From contig NZ_AP023272.1 in assembly GCF_013426735.1 (NCBI RefSeq), positions 248,001-312,000 of the forward strand: a stretch of DNA of 64,000 nt, in the 5' to 3' direction. The notes below the pieces were generated by a model. It saw nothing but the letters and a program-made list of their open reading frames with translations, was not told the DNA's origin and did no database searches. Both the position numbers and the translations under genes were made by a program. Positions 25,313-34,566 of the stretch are shown here, piece after piece (the stretch's first letter is position 1; each line of letters starts with the position of its first letter). This DNA comes from Agrobacterium vitis. Its GTDB lineage: Bacteria > Pseudomonadota > Alphaproteobacteria > Rhizobiales > Rhizobiaceae.

Positions 25313-27136
25313 TTACTCGTCGCTCATCTTCAGGGCAGCGATAAAGGCTTCCTGCGGGATTTCGACCTTGCCGAACTGGCGCATCCGCTTCTTACCGGCC
25401 TTCTGCTTGTCCAGCAGCTTGCGCTTGCGGCTGGCATCGCCACCGTAGCACTTGGCAGTCACGTCCTTGCGCATTGCTGAAATGGTCTCACGCGCGATCA
25501 CATTGCCGCCGATGGCAGCCTGGATCGGAATCTTGAACATATGCCGCGGAATAAGATCCTTCAGCTTTTCACACATGTCGCGACCACGCTTTTCCGCTGC
25601 CGAGCGATGGACCAGCATCGACAGAGCATCGACGGGCTCGCCGTTGACCATGATCGACATCTTGACCAAATTGCCTTCGCGATAAGCGTCCAGGTGATAG
25701 TCGAAAGAGGCATAGCCCTTGGAGATCGACTTCAATCGGTCGTAGAAATCAAACACCACTTCATTGAGCGGTAGTTCATAGGTCAGCATGGCCCGCTTGC
25801 CGACATAGGTCAACTCGGTCTGCACACCACGACGGTCCTGGCAGAGCTTGAGAATGCCGCCGAGATAGTCATCCGGCGTCAGGATCGTCGCCTTGATCCA
25901 CGGTTCGTGTATTTCCGAGATTCGCACCACATCGGGCATGTCCGCCGGGTTGTGCAATTCGCGCTCGCTGCCGTCGGTCATGAACAGCTTGTAGACAACC
26001 GAAGGGGCCGTGGCGATCAGGTCAAGGTCGAACTCACGCTCCAGCCGCTCCTGAATGATTTCCAGATGCAGCAAGCCCAGGAAGCCGCAGCGGAAACCGA
26101 AGCCCAGCGCTGCCGAACTTTCCATTTCAAACGAAAAGCTCGCGTCATTGAGGCGAAGTTTGCCCATCGCTGAACGCAGATCTTCAAAATCAGCTGCATC
26201 GACTGGAAAGAGCCCACAGAACACCACGGGCTGGGCGGGCTTGAAACCGGGCAGCATGGTGGCTGTCGGGCGCTTGTCTTCCGTGATGGTATCGCCGACT
26301 CGGGTATCGGCCACTTCCTTGATCGAGCCGGTAAAAAAGCCGATTTCGCCGGGACCAAGACTGTCAACCGCCAGCATTTTCGGCGTCAAAACGCCGACCC
26401 GCTCCACCTGATATTTCGCGTCCGTCCCCATCATCCGGATAGTCTGACCCTTGGTCAAAACACCGTCGATGACGCGCACCAGAACCATAACGCCCAGATA
26501 TGTATCATACCAGCTATCGACCAGCAGTGCTTTCAGCGGGCCTTTGTCGCCCAGTTCACTTTTCGGCGCCGGCAAATGTTTGACAATGGCTTCCAGCACG
26601 TCGGGAATGCCAAGCCCGGTCTTGGCGGAAATCAACACGGCTTCAGAAGCATCGATGCCGATGACTTCTTCGATCTGTTCCTTGATCCGGTCCGGTTCGG
26701 CAGCAGGCAGGTCAATCTTGTTGAGAACGGTGACGATCTCATGATTGTTGTCGATAGCCTGATAGACATTGGCCAGCGTCTGGGCTTCGACGCCCTGGGA
26801 CGCATCCACCACCAGCAGCGAACCTTCACAGGCCGACAGCGACCGCGAGACTTCATAGGCGAAGTCAACATGGCCGGGCGTGTCGATCAGGTTCAGCACA
26901 TAGGTTTCACCATCATTGGCCTTATAGTGCAGGCGCACGGTCTGCGCCTTGATGGTGATGCCGCGCTCACGCTCGATGTCCATGCTATCGAGCACCTGCT
27001 CCGACATATCACGCTCTGCCAGGCCACCGGTGGTCTGGATCAGGCGGTCGGCCAGCGTCGATTTTCCATGGTCGATATGGGCGACGATGGAAAAGTTGCG
27101 GATATGGTCGAGAGGCGTGCGGTTCTGTGTGCTCAT
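25313..27136 (-). CDS. lepA: Elongation factor 4 (LepA)
   Basis: A 607-residue translational GTPase that acts on the ribosome. G1 is [11 protein letters not shown]2 lies in RGITIKAQ, G3 is DTPGHVDF and G4 is NKID; domains II, III and V follow, and the LepA-specific C-terminus is present ([40 protein letters not shown] has its key KRKLL core). I chose the ATG at 27136 ([11 protein letters not shown]). It is transcribed alone; the ftsZ-like gene upstream on the same strand ends 87 bases before it. Confidence 0.96.
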   Translation of the reverse strand: MSTQNRTPLDHIRNFSIVAHIDHGKSTLADRLIQTTGGLAERDMSEQVLDSMDIERERGITIKAQTVRLHYKANDGETYVLNLIDTPGHVDFAYEVSRSLSACEGSLLVVDASQGVEAQTLANVYQAIDNNHEIVTVLNKIDLPAAEPDRIKEQIEEVIGIDASEAVLISAKTGLGIPDVLEAIVKHLPAPKSELGDKGPLKALLVDSWYDTYLGVMVLVRVIDGVLTKGQTIRMMGTDAKYQVERVGVLTPKMLAVDSLGPGEIGFFTGSIKEVADTRVGDTITEDKRPTATMLPGFKPAQPVVFCGLFPVDAADFEDLRSAMGKLRLNDASFSFEMESSAALGFGFRCGFLGLLHLEIIQERLEREFDLDLIATAPSVVYKLFMTDGSERELHNPADMPDVVRISEIHEPWIKATILTPDDYLGGILKLCQDRRGVQTELTYVGKRAMLTYELPLNEVVFDFYDRLKSISKGYASFDYHLDAYREGNLVKMSIMVNGEPVDALSMLVHRSAAEKRGRDMCEKLKDLIPRHMFKIPIQAAIGGNVIARETISAMRKDVTAKCYGGDASRKRKLLDKQKAGKKRMRQFGKVEIPQEAFIAALKMSDE

Positions 27137-27223
27137 GGCCTGCGCATATAGCAGCGCGCCCGCATGCCGCAAAGCGGAAATGCGGGGCATTTGAAGGATA
27201 ATTTTGACAAAGGCCGGGCGAAA

Positions 27224-28210
27224 TCAGCGTGCCTGCTGATGGTCACCCTCTTCGCCAAGCCCGGTTGCGACCACCGACACCCGGAACGTGCCGTCCAGTT
27301 CCTTGTCGAAGATCGCGCCGACGACGATATCGGCCTCGTCATAGACCTCGTCGCGGATGCGGGTGGCGGCTTCATCGACCTCGAACAGCGTCATGTCCAT
27401 GCCGCCGGAAATCGAGATCAGCACGCCGCGCGCGCCGCGCATCGACACTTCGTCCAGCAGCGGATTGGCAATCGCCGCTTCCGCCGCCTTCATGGCGCGG
27501 CTGTCGCCAGTCGCCTCGCCGGTGCCCATCATCGCCCGGCCCATGCCCTTCATGACGGATTTCACGTCGGCGAAGTCCAGATTGATCAGGCCTTCCTTGA
27601 CGATCAGATCGGTAATGCAGGACACGCCCGAGAACAGCACCTTGTCGGCAATCACGAAAGCATCGGCAAAGGTGGTCTTGGCATCGGCAATGCGAAACAG
27701 GTTCTGGTTGGGGATGACGATGACGGTATCGGCGGCTTCACGCAGCCGCTCGATGCCTTCTTCGGCAGCCTGCATCCGGCGGCGACCTTCAAAGCTGAAG
27801 GGCTTGGTGACGACACCGACTGTCAGAATACCGGCCTCGCGGGCCGCACGCGCAATCACCGGCGCTGCACCCGTGCCCGTGCCGCCGCCCATGCCGGCGG
27901 TGACGAAGCACATATGCGTACCGGCCAGGTGATCCATCACTTCATGCAGGGATTCCTCGGCGGCCATCCGTCCGGTTTCCGGCACCGAACCGGCACCGAG
28001 ACCCTCGGTCATTTCGGCACCAAGCTGAATGAGGCGCGGGGCTCTCGACATGGTCAGCGCCTGGGCATCGGTATTGGCGGCAATGAAATCGACGCCTTGC
28101 AGGCCTTCGTTGATCATGTTGTTGACGGCATTGCCGCCCCCACCACCAACCCCGATGACGGTAATCTTCGGCCGCATTTCCTCGATTTGCGGTTTTCTGA
28201 TCTCAATCAC
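27224..28210 (-). CDS. ftsZ2: Short FtsZ paralogue lacking the C-terminal tail
   Basis: A 328-residue tubulin-like GTPase. The nucleotide-binding G-box is intact ([13 protein letters not shown], Gly108-Gly114), as are [13 protein letters not shown] near the N-terminus and the catalytic T7 loop ([12 protein letters not shown]). The protein stops right after the polymerising core; canonical rhizobial FtsZ has a further linker of more than 200 residues and a conserved C-terminal peptide for FtsA and membrane partners. This matches the tail-less FtsZ2/FtsZ3 paralogues of rhizobia and agrobacteria. The start is a GTG at 28210 with AAGGAG about eight bases upstream. No dcw genes are nearby. Confidence 0.9.
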   Translation of the reverse strand: MIEIRKPQIEEMRPKITVIGVGGGGGNAVNNMINEGLQGVDFIAANTDAQALTMSRAPRLIQLGAEMTEGLGAGSVPETGRMAAEESLHEVMDHLAGTHMCFVTAGMGGGTGTGAAPVIARAAREAGILTVGVVTKPFSFEGRRRMQAAEEGIERLREAADTVIVIPNQNLFRIADAKTTFADAFVIADKVLFSGVSCITDLIVKEGLINLDFADVKSVMKGMGRAMMGTGEATGDSRAMKAAEAAIANPLLDEVSMRGARGVLISISGGMDMTLFEVDEAATRIRDEVYDEADIVVGAIFDKELDGTFRVSVVATGLGEEGDHQQAR

Positions 28211-28359
28211 GTCTGTCTCCTTGGGGTTGTGCTCGACTCGTCCTGTCGTGCGAATCATACGCTCTCTTGGCACGCGAAAAAGGCCGGGAGTTGGGCGACA
28301 TGCAAGAGGCTTGTTGATAAAACGTGATTTTGCTGCTGTGAGCCGCATGAGAAAGGCTA

Positions 28360-28391
28360 TTGACTCCACTATAAGATACTATATTTCTTAT
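28360..28391 (+). promoter_or_regulatory. Candidate promoter and operator of the XRE-cupin gene
   Basis: TTGACT (28360-28365) precedes an AT-rich stretch containing the inverted repeat ATAAGA-N9-TCTTAT (28371-28391), which would overlap the -10 region and ends four bases before the ATG. This is a plausible site for autorepression. Confidence 0.42.
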
Positions 28392-28394
28392 ATC

Positions 28395-28979
28395 ATGGAA
28401 AATACGCCTGATACCCTCACTCTCGCCATTGCCGCAAGGCTGAAAGCGATCCGCACAGCACGCGGCCTGACACTCGACCAGTTGGCGGATCTCTCCGGCG
28501 TCAGCCGGGCCATGATTTCCCGTATCGAGCGCGCTGAAGCCAGCCCGACCGCCACCCTGTTGGCACGGCTATGCTCGGCGCTGGGTCAATCGCTTTCGAT
28601 ATTTTTTGCCGAACCCAATCATGGCTCACCCTTGATGCGCCACGCCGACCAGCCAGTGTGGCAAGACCCCGAAACCGGCTATCTGCGCCGCGCCGTTTCC
28701 GCACCCGGCACCGGTGCGCGGGTCGATGTGGTGGAGGTGGAGCTGCCGCCGGGGGCGCTTGTCCAATTTTCCGCACAGCCTGCCAGCCCCCATCCCAGCA
28801 GCAGGCAATGGCAACATGTCTGGCTGTTTGAAGGCACTATCGAGTTGACCGTCGGCGATACCGTTCACCGGCTGGAGCCGGGCGACTGTCTTTATATGGA
28901 TATCGGCGCGGTCCACGCCTTTCATAACCCCACGGACCGCCCTGCCCGCTACGGCGTGATCATCGATCTTGGCCGCTGA
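28395..28979 (+). CDS. XRE-family regulator with C-terminal cupin domain
   Basis: A 194-residue regulator. Residues about 13-67 form the helix-turn-helix (LKAIRTARGLTLDQLADLSG, SRAMISRIERAEASPTATLL). The C-terminal cupin (residues about 110-190) has WQHVWLFEGTIELTVG and LEPGDCLYMDIGAVHAFHN, a small-molecule-sensing double-stranded beta-helix. Such regulators often control amino-acid or polyamine uptake or catabolism. It lies 16 bases before the acetyltransferase gene and probably forms an operon with it, so the acetyltransferase may be its target. The long upstream frame that reads into ftsZ2 is not coding. Confidence 0.9.
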   Translation: MENTPDTLTLAIAARLKAIRTARGLTLDQLADLSGVSRAMISRIERAEASPTATLLARLCSALGQSLSIFFAEPNHGSPLMRHADQPVWQDPETGYLRRAVSAPGTGARVDVVEVELPPGALVQFSAQPASPHPSSRQWQHVWLFEGTIELTVGDTVHRLEPGDCLYMDIGAVHAFHNPTDRPARYGVIIDLGR

Positions 28980-28995
28980 TTCGAAGGAAATGACC

Positions 28996-29520
28996 ATGAC
29001 TGCAATTCGGCTGCTGAACGCCAATGACGCCCGTGAAGCGATACCCGACCTCTGTGAGATTCTCTGCGATTGCGTCAATGGCGGCGCATCGGTGGGCTTC
29101 ATGCTGCCCTTCGACCCCGAAACGGCCCGGCCCTTTTGGGAAGGCGTCGCCAATGCTGTCGAGGCGGGTGATAGCCTGCTGCTGGTGGCAGAACATCAGG
29201 GAACCGTGGTGGGTACGGTACAGATCGGCCTGAAACAGCCGCCCAACCAGCCACACCGTGCCGATCTCAAAAAATTGCTGGTGCATCGCTCTGCCCGTGG
29301 ACTTGGTCTCGCGCGCCAACTGATGGAGGCGTCGCAGCATCAGGCCGCCCGCGCAGGCAAGACATTGATCGTACTGGATACAGCGACCGGCGAACCGGCT
29401 GAAGCAATTTACGAGAAGCTCGGCTGGACGCGGGCTGGTGTCGTGCCGGATTATGCGCTGTTTCCCGATGGGCGCTTCTGCGATACGACGATTTTCTACA
29501 AGCGTGTGGGCTCTCTATAA
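28996..29520 (+). CDS. GNAT family N-acetyltransferase
   Basis: A 174-residue GNAT protein. The acetyl-CoA-binding motif A is LLVHRSARGLGLARQLMEAS, and the terminal part AEAIYEKLGWTRAGVVPDYA is the usual motif B region. I chose the ATG at 28996 because AAGGA is seven bases upstream; another ATG lies six bases earlier. The acceptor is unknown. It follows an XRE-cupin regulator by 16 bases. Confidence 0.87.
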   Translation: MTAIRLLNANDAREAIPDLCEILCDCVNGGASVGFMLPFDPETARPFWEGVANAVEAGDSLLLVAEHQGTVVGTVQIGLKQPPNQPHRADLKKLLVHRSARGLGLARQLMEASQHQAARAGKTLIVLDTATGEPAEAIYEKLGWTRAGVVPDYALFPDGRFCDTTIFYKRVGSL

Positions 29521-29569
29521 GAGCTTGGACACATCGGCGAGGCAATTTGGCCACGCCGATCACGCCCTA

Positions 29570-29758
29570 TCAGACAGTTGCCGTGGTCTGGTCTTCGATC
29601 TTTGCCTCAGGCGCATTTTTCTGAATGGAGGCAATCGCGCTCATCACCGAGGCTTTTGCCTTGTAGCCTTCAGAGCTGAACATTGTTTCGCCATTCGACG
29701 CCTTGAACCGAAACCGGAATTCGCCTGCCTTGTCTTTATAAACTTCAAATTTGTACAT
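29570..29758 (-). CDS. DUF1508 (YegP-like) protein
   Basis: A 62-residue protein with one YegP-type domain: MYKFEVYKDKAGEFRFRFKA, NGETMFSSEGYKAKASVMSA and a short tail. Single-domain DUF1508 proteins are widespread; their role is unknown. It converges on the acetyltransferase gene. Confidence 0.88.
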   Translation of the reverse strand: MYKFEVYKDKAGEFRFRFKASNGETMFSSEGYKAKASVMSAIASIQKNAPEAKIEDQTTATV

Positions 29759-29927
29759 TCTGCCCTCCCAAGCCGGTGCTGTACATTTCTACGGATTTCA
29801 CTTTTCCTAAGGCAAACTCTAAGACTATCACTGCCCAGCCTACACCGGGAAAGATCTAAATTCAATTTCACTTATACTGTATTTATGCGCCAACGCGACC
29901 TATGCGAAACACCGAGAGCCTTGCCCC

Positions 29928-30251
29928 GTGACCACTGAACCTGAGACCGAAAAACCGAAAATCACCATTCTCTACTGCACCCAATGCAATTGGTTGCTGC
30001 GCGCCGCCTGGATGGCGCAGGAACTCTTGCAAACCTTTGGCGATAGCCTGGGCGAAGTGGGCCTGATCCCCGGCACCGGCGGCAATTTCGAGATCCGAGT
30101 CAATGGCGACGTGATCTGGGAGCGCAAGCGGGATGGCGGCTTTCCGGGGCCGAAGGAATTGAAACAGCGGGTCCGCGATATCATCGAACCCGGCAAGGAT
30201 CTAGGCCATACAGACCGCGTTGATGGCAAGACAGAAAAAGGCGAGGAATGA
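29928..30251 (+). CDS. SelT/SelW/SelH family thioredoxin-like protein
   Basis: A 107-residue Rdx-family protein. The redox motif is Cys17-Thr-Gln-Cys20 (ILYCTQCNWLLRAAWMA), with cysteine in place of the selenocysteine of animal SelW, followed by GLIPGTGGNFEIRVNG and FPGPKELKQRVRDII. It starts at a GTG at 29928, and there is no in-frame ATG before the redox motif. The family is linked to thiol redox control; no partner is evident here. It converges on ybaB. Confidence 0.87.
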   Translation: MTTEPETEKPKITILYCTQCNWLLRAAWMAQELLQTFGDSLGEVGLIPGTGGNFEIRVNGDVIWERKRDGGFPGPKELKQRVRDIIEPGKDLGHTDRVDGKTEKGEE

Positions 30252-30287
30252 CCCCGCCCCTTTTCTCTAAACAGCGTCTGGAACCGA

Positions 30288-30611
30288 TTAAAACGGCAGC
30301 TTGAAACCGGGTGGGATCGGCAGACCGGCGGTCATGTCCTTGGTTTTTTCGGCAGCAATCGCCTCGGCCTTGTCCTTGGCGTCCTTGTGGGCCGCGACGA
30401 TCAGGTCTTCGAGGATTTCCACGTCGTCTTCTTTGAAGAGCGACGGGTCGATCTTCAGGCCTTTCAACTCACCCTTGCCGGTCATCGTCACAGTCACCAA
30501 CCCGCCGCCGGATTTGCCTTCGACCTGAAGCGATGCAATCTCTTCCTGCATCTTCTCCATCTTGGCCTGCATTTCCTTGACCTTGCCCATCATGCCCATG
30601 ATGTCGCGCAT
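30288..30611 (-). CDS. ybaB: YbaB/EbfC nucleoid-associated protein
   Basis: A 107-residue DNA-binding protein: [20 protein letters not shown], then [20 protein letters not shown], ending in [12 protein letters not shown], the usual family C-terminus. It lies 97 bases downstream of dnaX on the same strand, the common dnaX-ybaB arrangement. recR, often the next gene, is not here. Confidence 0.93.
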   Translation of the reverse strand: MRDIMGMMGKVKEMQAKMEKMQEEIASLQVEGKSGGGLVTVTMTGKGELKGLKIDPSLFKEDDVEILEDLIVAAHKDAKDKAEAIAAEKTKDMTAGLPIPPGFKLPF

Positions 30612-30708
30612 ATGATCTGCCTCCTTTATATAGTCCGTTGTTTTGGCTTCGCCTATCAGACGGATGGTGATTTCACGCTTCCGCGACAGATCATAAGCCG
30701 GCTAAACT

Positions 30709-32604
30709 CTAAAACTCGATATCATCTCCGGGAAGGATATCACCCTCGGCGGATTCGGCCACGGCTGGCGGAGGCAGGGCCTCGTCCTCTTCCTCCGTGA
30801 CGGTGCGGATGCGCACGTCGGTGATTTTCGCGCCGGGAAAGCGCGACAGGATCGCCATCACATCCGGATCGGCGGCTGCATCGGTCATCCGCGCTTCGTG
30901 ATCGCTCTTTTCCTGCTCGGCCAGGGTCTTTTCCCCCGGCTCGCGACTGAGGATGACCATCCAGCGGATATCGGTCCATTCCTCCAGCCGCTTTTGCAGA
31001 TCACCAACCAGCGATTTCGGCGCCTCCGGCGGCAGGTTGATTTCCAGCCGGCCATTTTCCAGCTTCACCAGCCGCACATAGGCGCGGGTCAAGGCTTTCA
31101 GCTTCGGATCGCGGTTTGCGGTACAGAGATTGACGATATCATTCAGTGACCGCACGGGAACCTTTGGCTCGGGCACATCCGGTTGGATGTCAGGTTTTGT
31201 CTCTGGACGGGCGGCAATGTCCGGCGACGGCGATGCCTTGGGAACCACCTGCAAATGTGCGGTCGGCTGGGTCTGGCCCATTGCGTGTGGGGCCGGATCG
31301 CTCGACGCCCGCGCCACCGCCTGCCCGCCATAGCTGACCGATGCACCGCCTCCATTACCGCCCCTGGGACTGGTCCCCTGCGGCGCACCCCCGCCATCCT
31401 GTGCCATGTCCAGCAGGCGGCGCGCCGCTTCTTCCGGCGAAGGCAGATGGGCGGCATGGGCCAGCCGGATCAGCACCATTTCGGCGGCACCGGCCTGACG
31501 AGAGGCGTTTTCCACCTCGGGAATGCCCTTGAGCAACATTTGCCAGATACGCGACAACGTGGTGACAGCAACGCTCTCGGCGTAGTCCGCACCCCGCACC
31601 CGCTCGACTTCACTCAGCGACGGGTCATTCGCACCATTGGGTACATATTTCAGCCGCGTCACCAGATGGGTGAAATCGGCAAGATCGGTCAGCACCACGC
31701 TCGGGCTGGCACCGGCTTCGTATTGGCTGTTAAATTCCGAAAGGGCTGCGGCGACATCGCCAAGCACGATATGTCCGAACAGATCGACCACCCGGGCGCG
31801 GTCGGCCAAGCCCAGCATGGAGCGCACTGCGTCTGCTTCGACCCGCCCTGCGCCATGGGCAATGGCCTGATCGAGCAAGGAAAGTCCGTCGCGGGCCGAG
31901 CCTTCGGCGGCGCGGGCGATCATTGCCAGCGCCTCGTCTTCCGCCTCGATATTTTCCTTGGAGAGAATGGTGGAGAACAGCCCGACCAGATCCCCGGCAT
32001 TGATGCGGCGCAGATCGAAGCGCTGGCAGCGTGACAGCACCGTGATCGGCACCTTGCGGATTTCAGTGGTGGCAAAGATGAACTTCACATGTTCCGGCGG
32101 CTCTTCCAGCGTCTTCAACAATCCGTTGAAGGCAGCAGTGGAGAGCATATGCACTTCGTCGATGATATAGACCTTGTAGCGGGCCGATACCGGGCGGTAG
32201 CGCACCTGCTCGATGATTTCCCTGATATCGTCGATACCGGTATGGGAGGCGGCATCCATCTCGATCACATCGACATGGCGGCCTTCCATGATCGCCTGGC
32301 AATGCTCGCCGGGGATTTTCAGGTCGATGGTCGGACGGTCGATCTCAGTGGTTTTGTAGTTCAGCGCACGGGCGAGGATGCGGGCGGTGGTGGTCTTGCC
32401 GACCCCGCGCACGCCGGTCAGCATATAGGCCTGGGCAATGCGGCCCGTCTCGAACGCATTGGTGAGGGTGCGAACCATCGGCTCCTGGCCGACCATCAGG
32501 TCCGTAAAATCCTTGGGGCGATATTTGCGCGCCAGAACGCGGTAAGCACCGGAGGCTTGGCCGGACGCGGGAGCAGCTTGTGCTGTGGGTTCCAGATCGG
32601 ACAT
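30709..32604 (-). CDS. dnaX: DNA polymerase III subunits gamma/tau
   Basis: A 631-residue clamp-loader ATPase. Walker A is GVRGVGKT (residues 64-71), Walker B is IIDEVHMLS, sensor 1 is FATTEIRKVP and the arginine-finger motif is SRCQRF. The zinc module is unusual: of the four cysteines found in E. coli DnaX only Cys102 (GEHCQAIM) remains, with Tyr83 at the first position. The C-terminal third is low-complexity, followed by a tau-like domain that ends in EGDILPGDDIEF. I chose the ATG at 32604; the longer frame is the SRP RNA gene read as protein. I see no obvious frameshift slippery site. Confidence 0.94.
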   Translation of the reverse strand: MSDLEPTAQAAPASGQASGAYRVLARKYRPKDFTDLMVGQEPMVRTLTNAFETGRIAQAYMLTGVRGVGKTTTARILARALNYKTTEIDRPTIDLKIPGEHCQAIMEGRHVDVIEMDAASHTGIDDIREIIEQVRYRPVSARYKVYIIDEVHMLSTAAFNGLLKTLEEPPEHVKFIFATTEIRKVPITVLSRCQRFDLRRINAGDLVGLFSTILSKENIEAEDEALAMIARAAEGSARDGLSLLDQAIAHGAGRVEADAVRSMLGLADRARVVDLFGHIVLGDVAAALSEFNSQYEAGASPSVVLTDLADFTHLVTRLKYVPNGANDPSLSEVERVRGADYAESVAVTTLSRIWQMLLKGIPEVENASRQAGAAEMVLIRLAHAAHLPSPEEAARRLLDMAQDGGGAPQGTSPRGGNGGGASVSYGGQAVARASSDPAPHAMGQTQPTAHLQVVPKASPSPDIAARPETKPDIQPDVPEPKVPVRSLNDIVNLCTANRDPKLKALTRAYVRLVKLENGRLEINLPPEAPKSLVGDLQKRLEEWTDIRWMVILSREPGEKTLAEQEKSDHEARMTDAAADPDVMAILSRFPGAKITDVRIRTVTEEEDEALPPPAVAESAEGDILPGDDIEF

Positions 32605-32677
32605 CGCGCTGCCAGTCTCCCCGTTTCGGGCGGGATACGGCCACGCTTGATTAGGACTGGCCATAAACATGAAGGGT

Positions 32678-32773
32678 GGGAGGCTGGCACGATGACCCGT
32701 GCCGCGCTCGTTAGGGCTGCTTCCTTCCGGACCTGACCCGGTTGGCGAGTGGCTCGTCCACCACCAACCTCCC
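32678..32773 (-). ncRNA. ffs: SRP RNA (4.5S type)
   Basis: On the minus strand the sequence GGTCAGGTCCGGAAGGAAGC is the universally conserved SRP RNA tip that binds Ffh, including the asymmetric loop and GGAA tetraloop. The 5' GGGAGG (from 32773) pairs with the 3' CCTCCC (to 32678), closing a single long hairpin of about 96 nucleotides, the small bacterial form. It lies just upstream of dnaX, a placement seen in many bacteria. Confidence 0.93.
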
Positions 32774-32831
32774 GAGCGACATATCGGCAATTCCTGCGGC
32801 AATTGCAAGCCGAGGACCAAAAAAACTATTC

Positions 32832-32875
32832 GCCTTTCCGGGAAAAGTGGATATCGGCTTTACGGTCAGGCATGC
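32832..32875. repeat. Degraded RIME-like repeat, copy 2
   Basis: This aligns over its whole 44-base length with the copy at 1628-1671 (shared TTTCC, GGAAAAGTGG and ATCGGNTTT-like blocks), but the outer arms no longer pair perfectly. It separates the SRP RNA from the HIT gene. Confidence 0.5.
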
Positions 32876-32907
32876 GTAAAAACAAAATGACCTTGAGGAG
32901 ACCGATC

Positions 32908-33315
32908 TTGGAGCTTTTCCGTCTCGATGAACGGCTGGCGCGCGACAGCCAGTCAATCTTGCAGCTGCCGTTAAGCGACCTGCGCCTGTCCAGGGATAGC
33001 CGCTGGCCCTGGCTGATCCTCGTGCCGCGCCGCAATGATGTTGCTGAAATTTTCGAGCTTTCCAAGGACGACCAGATCCAGCTGCTGCACGAACAGGTGC
33101 AGGTGGGTGCCGCCTTAAAAACCGCGACCGGCGCCACCAAGATCAACATCGCCGCCATTGGCAATGTGGTGCGCCAGCTCCATGTTCATGTCGTCGCCCG
33201 CTTTGAAAACGACCCGAACTGGCCGGGGCCGATCTGGGGCCATGGGGTGGCAGAGCCATATTCGGACACAGCTCTTGCGACGATGACAACGACAATTCTG
33301 GATGCGCTGACATGA
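32908..33315 (+). CDS. HIT domain protein
   Basis: A 135-residue HIT-superfamily protein. The catalytic region reads RQLHVHVVARFE: it keeps the second and third histidines (H-V-H-V-V), but the first histidine of the H-x-H-x-H motif is replaced by Gln. The family hydrolyses or transfers nucleoside phosphates. I start it at the TTG at 32908, because GAGGAG lies seven bases before it and the product then begins MELFRLDERLARDS; an ATG seven codons earlier is the alternative. Its stop overlaps the nudC start, so the two are coupled. Confidence 0.82.
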   Translation: MELFRLDERLARDSQSILQLPLSDLRLSRDSRWPWLILVPRRNDVAEIFELSKDDQIQLLHEQVQVGAALKTATGATKINIAAIGNVVRQLHVHVVARFENDPNWPGPIWGHGVAEPYSDTALATMTTTILDALT

Positions 33316-34277
33316 CCCTAATTTCCCTGTTTGAGACCGATACACCCCATCCGGAGGCAAGCGCCCTCACCGCTTTTGCCGGTAATGGACTGGAGCGCTA
33401 CGCCGAGCATCGCTCGGAAGAGAGCCTTTCCGAGGCTTTCAAGGCCGAGGGCATGCATGTGCTGGCTTTTGCCGGCAATCGGCTGGTGTTCAAGCATGAA
33501 GGACTGGTGCTCGACCCGCTATTTGCACCTTATGAGCTGACAGCCCTGCAACCGGACCTCGACAATGCCGTGCTTTTGGGTCGCCGCCCCAGTGGCGAGC
33601 CGCGCATTGCCGTCCCCGTGACAATCAGCGAAGAGCAGCTTGCAAGTGGCTACAAGGCTTTAACAGCGCGCGAGCTGTTTCGTGATCCCAATATTGATGC
33701 CGAACTGGTCGGCGAAGCCGCACAGGGTTTCAGTCTCTTGCACTGGAACAGTGAGAACCGCTTCTGCGGCACCTGCGGCAAGCCGATGGAGCCACGGCTT
33801 GGCGGCTACAAGCGCGAATGTCCGGCCTGTGGGCGCATGGCCTTTCCGCGTACTGATCCCGTGGTAATCATGATGACGGTGGATGAGGACAACGACCGCT
33901 GCCTGCTGGGGCGCGGAGCGCATTTTCCCGAAGGCATGTATTCCTGCCTCGCAGGCTTTGTCGAACCGGCGGAAACCATTGAAAACGCCGTGCGGCGGGA
34001 GACCTATGAGGAGGCCGCCATCACCATTGGGCGTGTGCGCTACCACGCCTCCCAGCCCTGGCCGATGCCGCATCAACTGATGATCGGCTGCTATGCGCAG
34101 GCCCTGAGCTTGGAGATTTCCCGCGACGAGAACGAACTGGCCGATTGCCGCTGGTTCAGCCGGGCCGAGGTGCAGGCAATGATTGACCTTGAGACTGAAA
34201 CGATAAAAGCCCCCGCGCCCGGCACCATTGCCCAACGGTTGATGAGCGACTGGCTTGACTGGGGCAAGGCTGGTTAA
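33312..34277 (+). CDS. nudC: NADH pyrophosphatase (NudC)
   Basis: A 321-residue Nudix hydrolase that cleaves NADH/NAD and removes NAD caps from RNA. The zinc ribbon CGTCG...CPACG (FCGTCGKPMEPR, YKRECPACGRMAFPR) precedes the Nudix box GFVEPAETIENAVRRETYEE, and a family SQPWPMPHQLM motif follows. The start overlaps the HIT gene stop by four bases (ATGA), implying that the two nucleotide-hydrolysing proteins are made together. Confidence 0.95.
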   Translation: MTLISLFETDTPHPEASALTAFAGNGLERYAEHRSEESLSEAFKAEGMHVLAFAGNRLVFKHEGLVLDPLFAPYELTALQPDLDNAVLLGRRPSGEPRIAVPVTISEEQLASGYKALTARELFRDPNIDAELVGEAAQGFSLLHWNSENRFCGTCGKPMEPRLGGYKRECPACGRMAFPRTDPVVIMMTVDEDNDRCLLGRGAHFPEGMYSCLAGFVEPAETIENAVRRETYEEAAITIGRVRYHASQPWPMPHQLMIGCYAQALSLEISRDENELADCRWFSRAEVQAMIDLETETIKAPAPGTIAQRLMSDWLDWGKAG

Positions 34278-34566
34278 GGTGGTGAATACTGCGTCAGGAA
34301 CGGCCTTTAACACCATTTACGCGGAAAACGTGTGAGGCTATGGTAAGCGAATGTGATGTCATCGTCCGATGGGAGGGGTCAACGGACGATGAAGCAAAAC
34401 ATCACGCGCGATAGTCTATTTCGAGGGAGGATATATCTTTGCTTTCAAAACCCAATGCCACGGTGAAATGGCGGGCTGTGCCTCGATAGGCCTTCCGCTT
34501 GGCTTTTCAGCAATCCGTTTTTTGGCCCGTTTTTCGGCGAAAATTCATCAATTCAGGAAATCATCG

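Noticed and set aside
28029..28394. Upstream extension of the XRE-cupin regulator
   Set aside because: It is antisense to ftsZ2 and lacks any domain; the ATG at 28395 gives a normal regulator length.
32605..32820. N-terminal extension of dnaX
   Set aside because: The extra codons are the SRP RNA gene read in frame; DnaX homologues start at the motif found after 32604.
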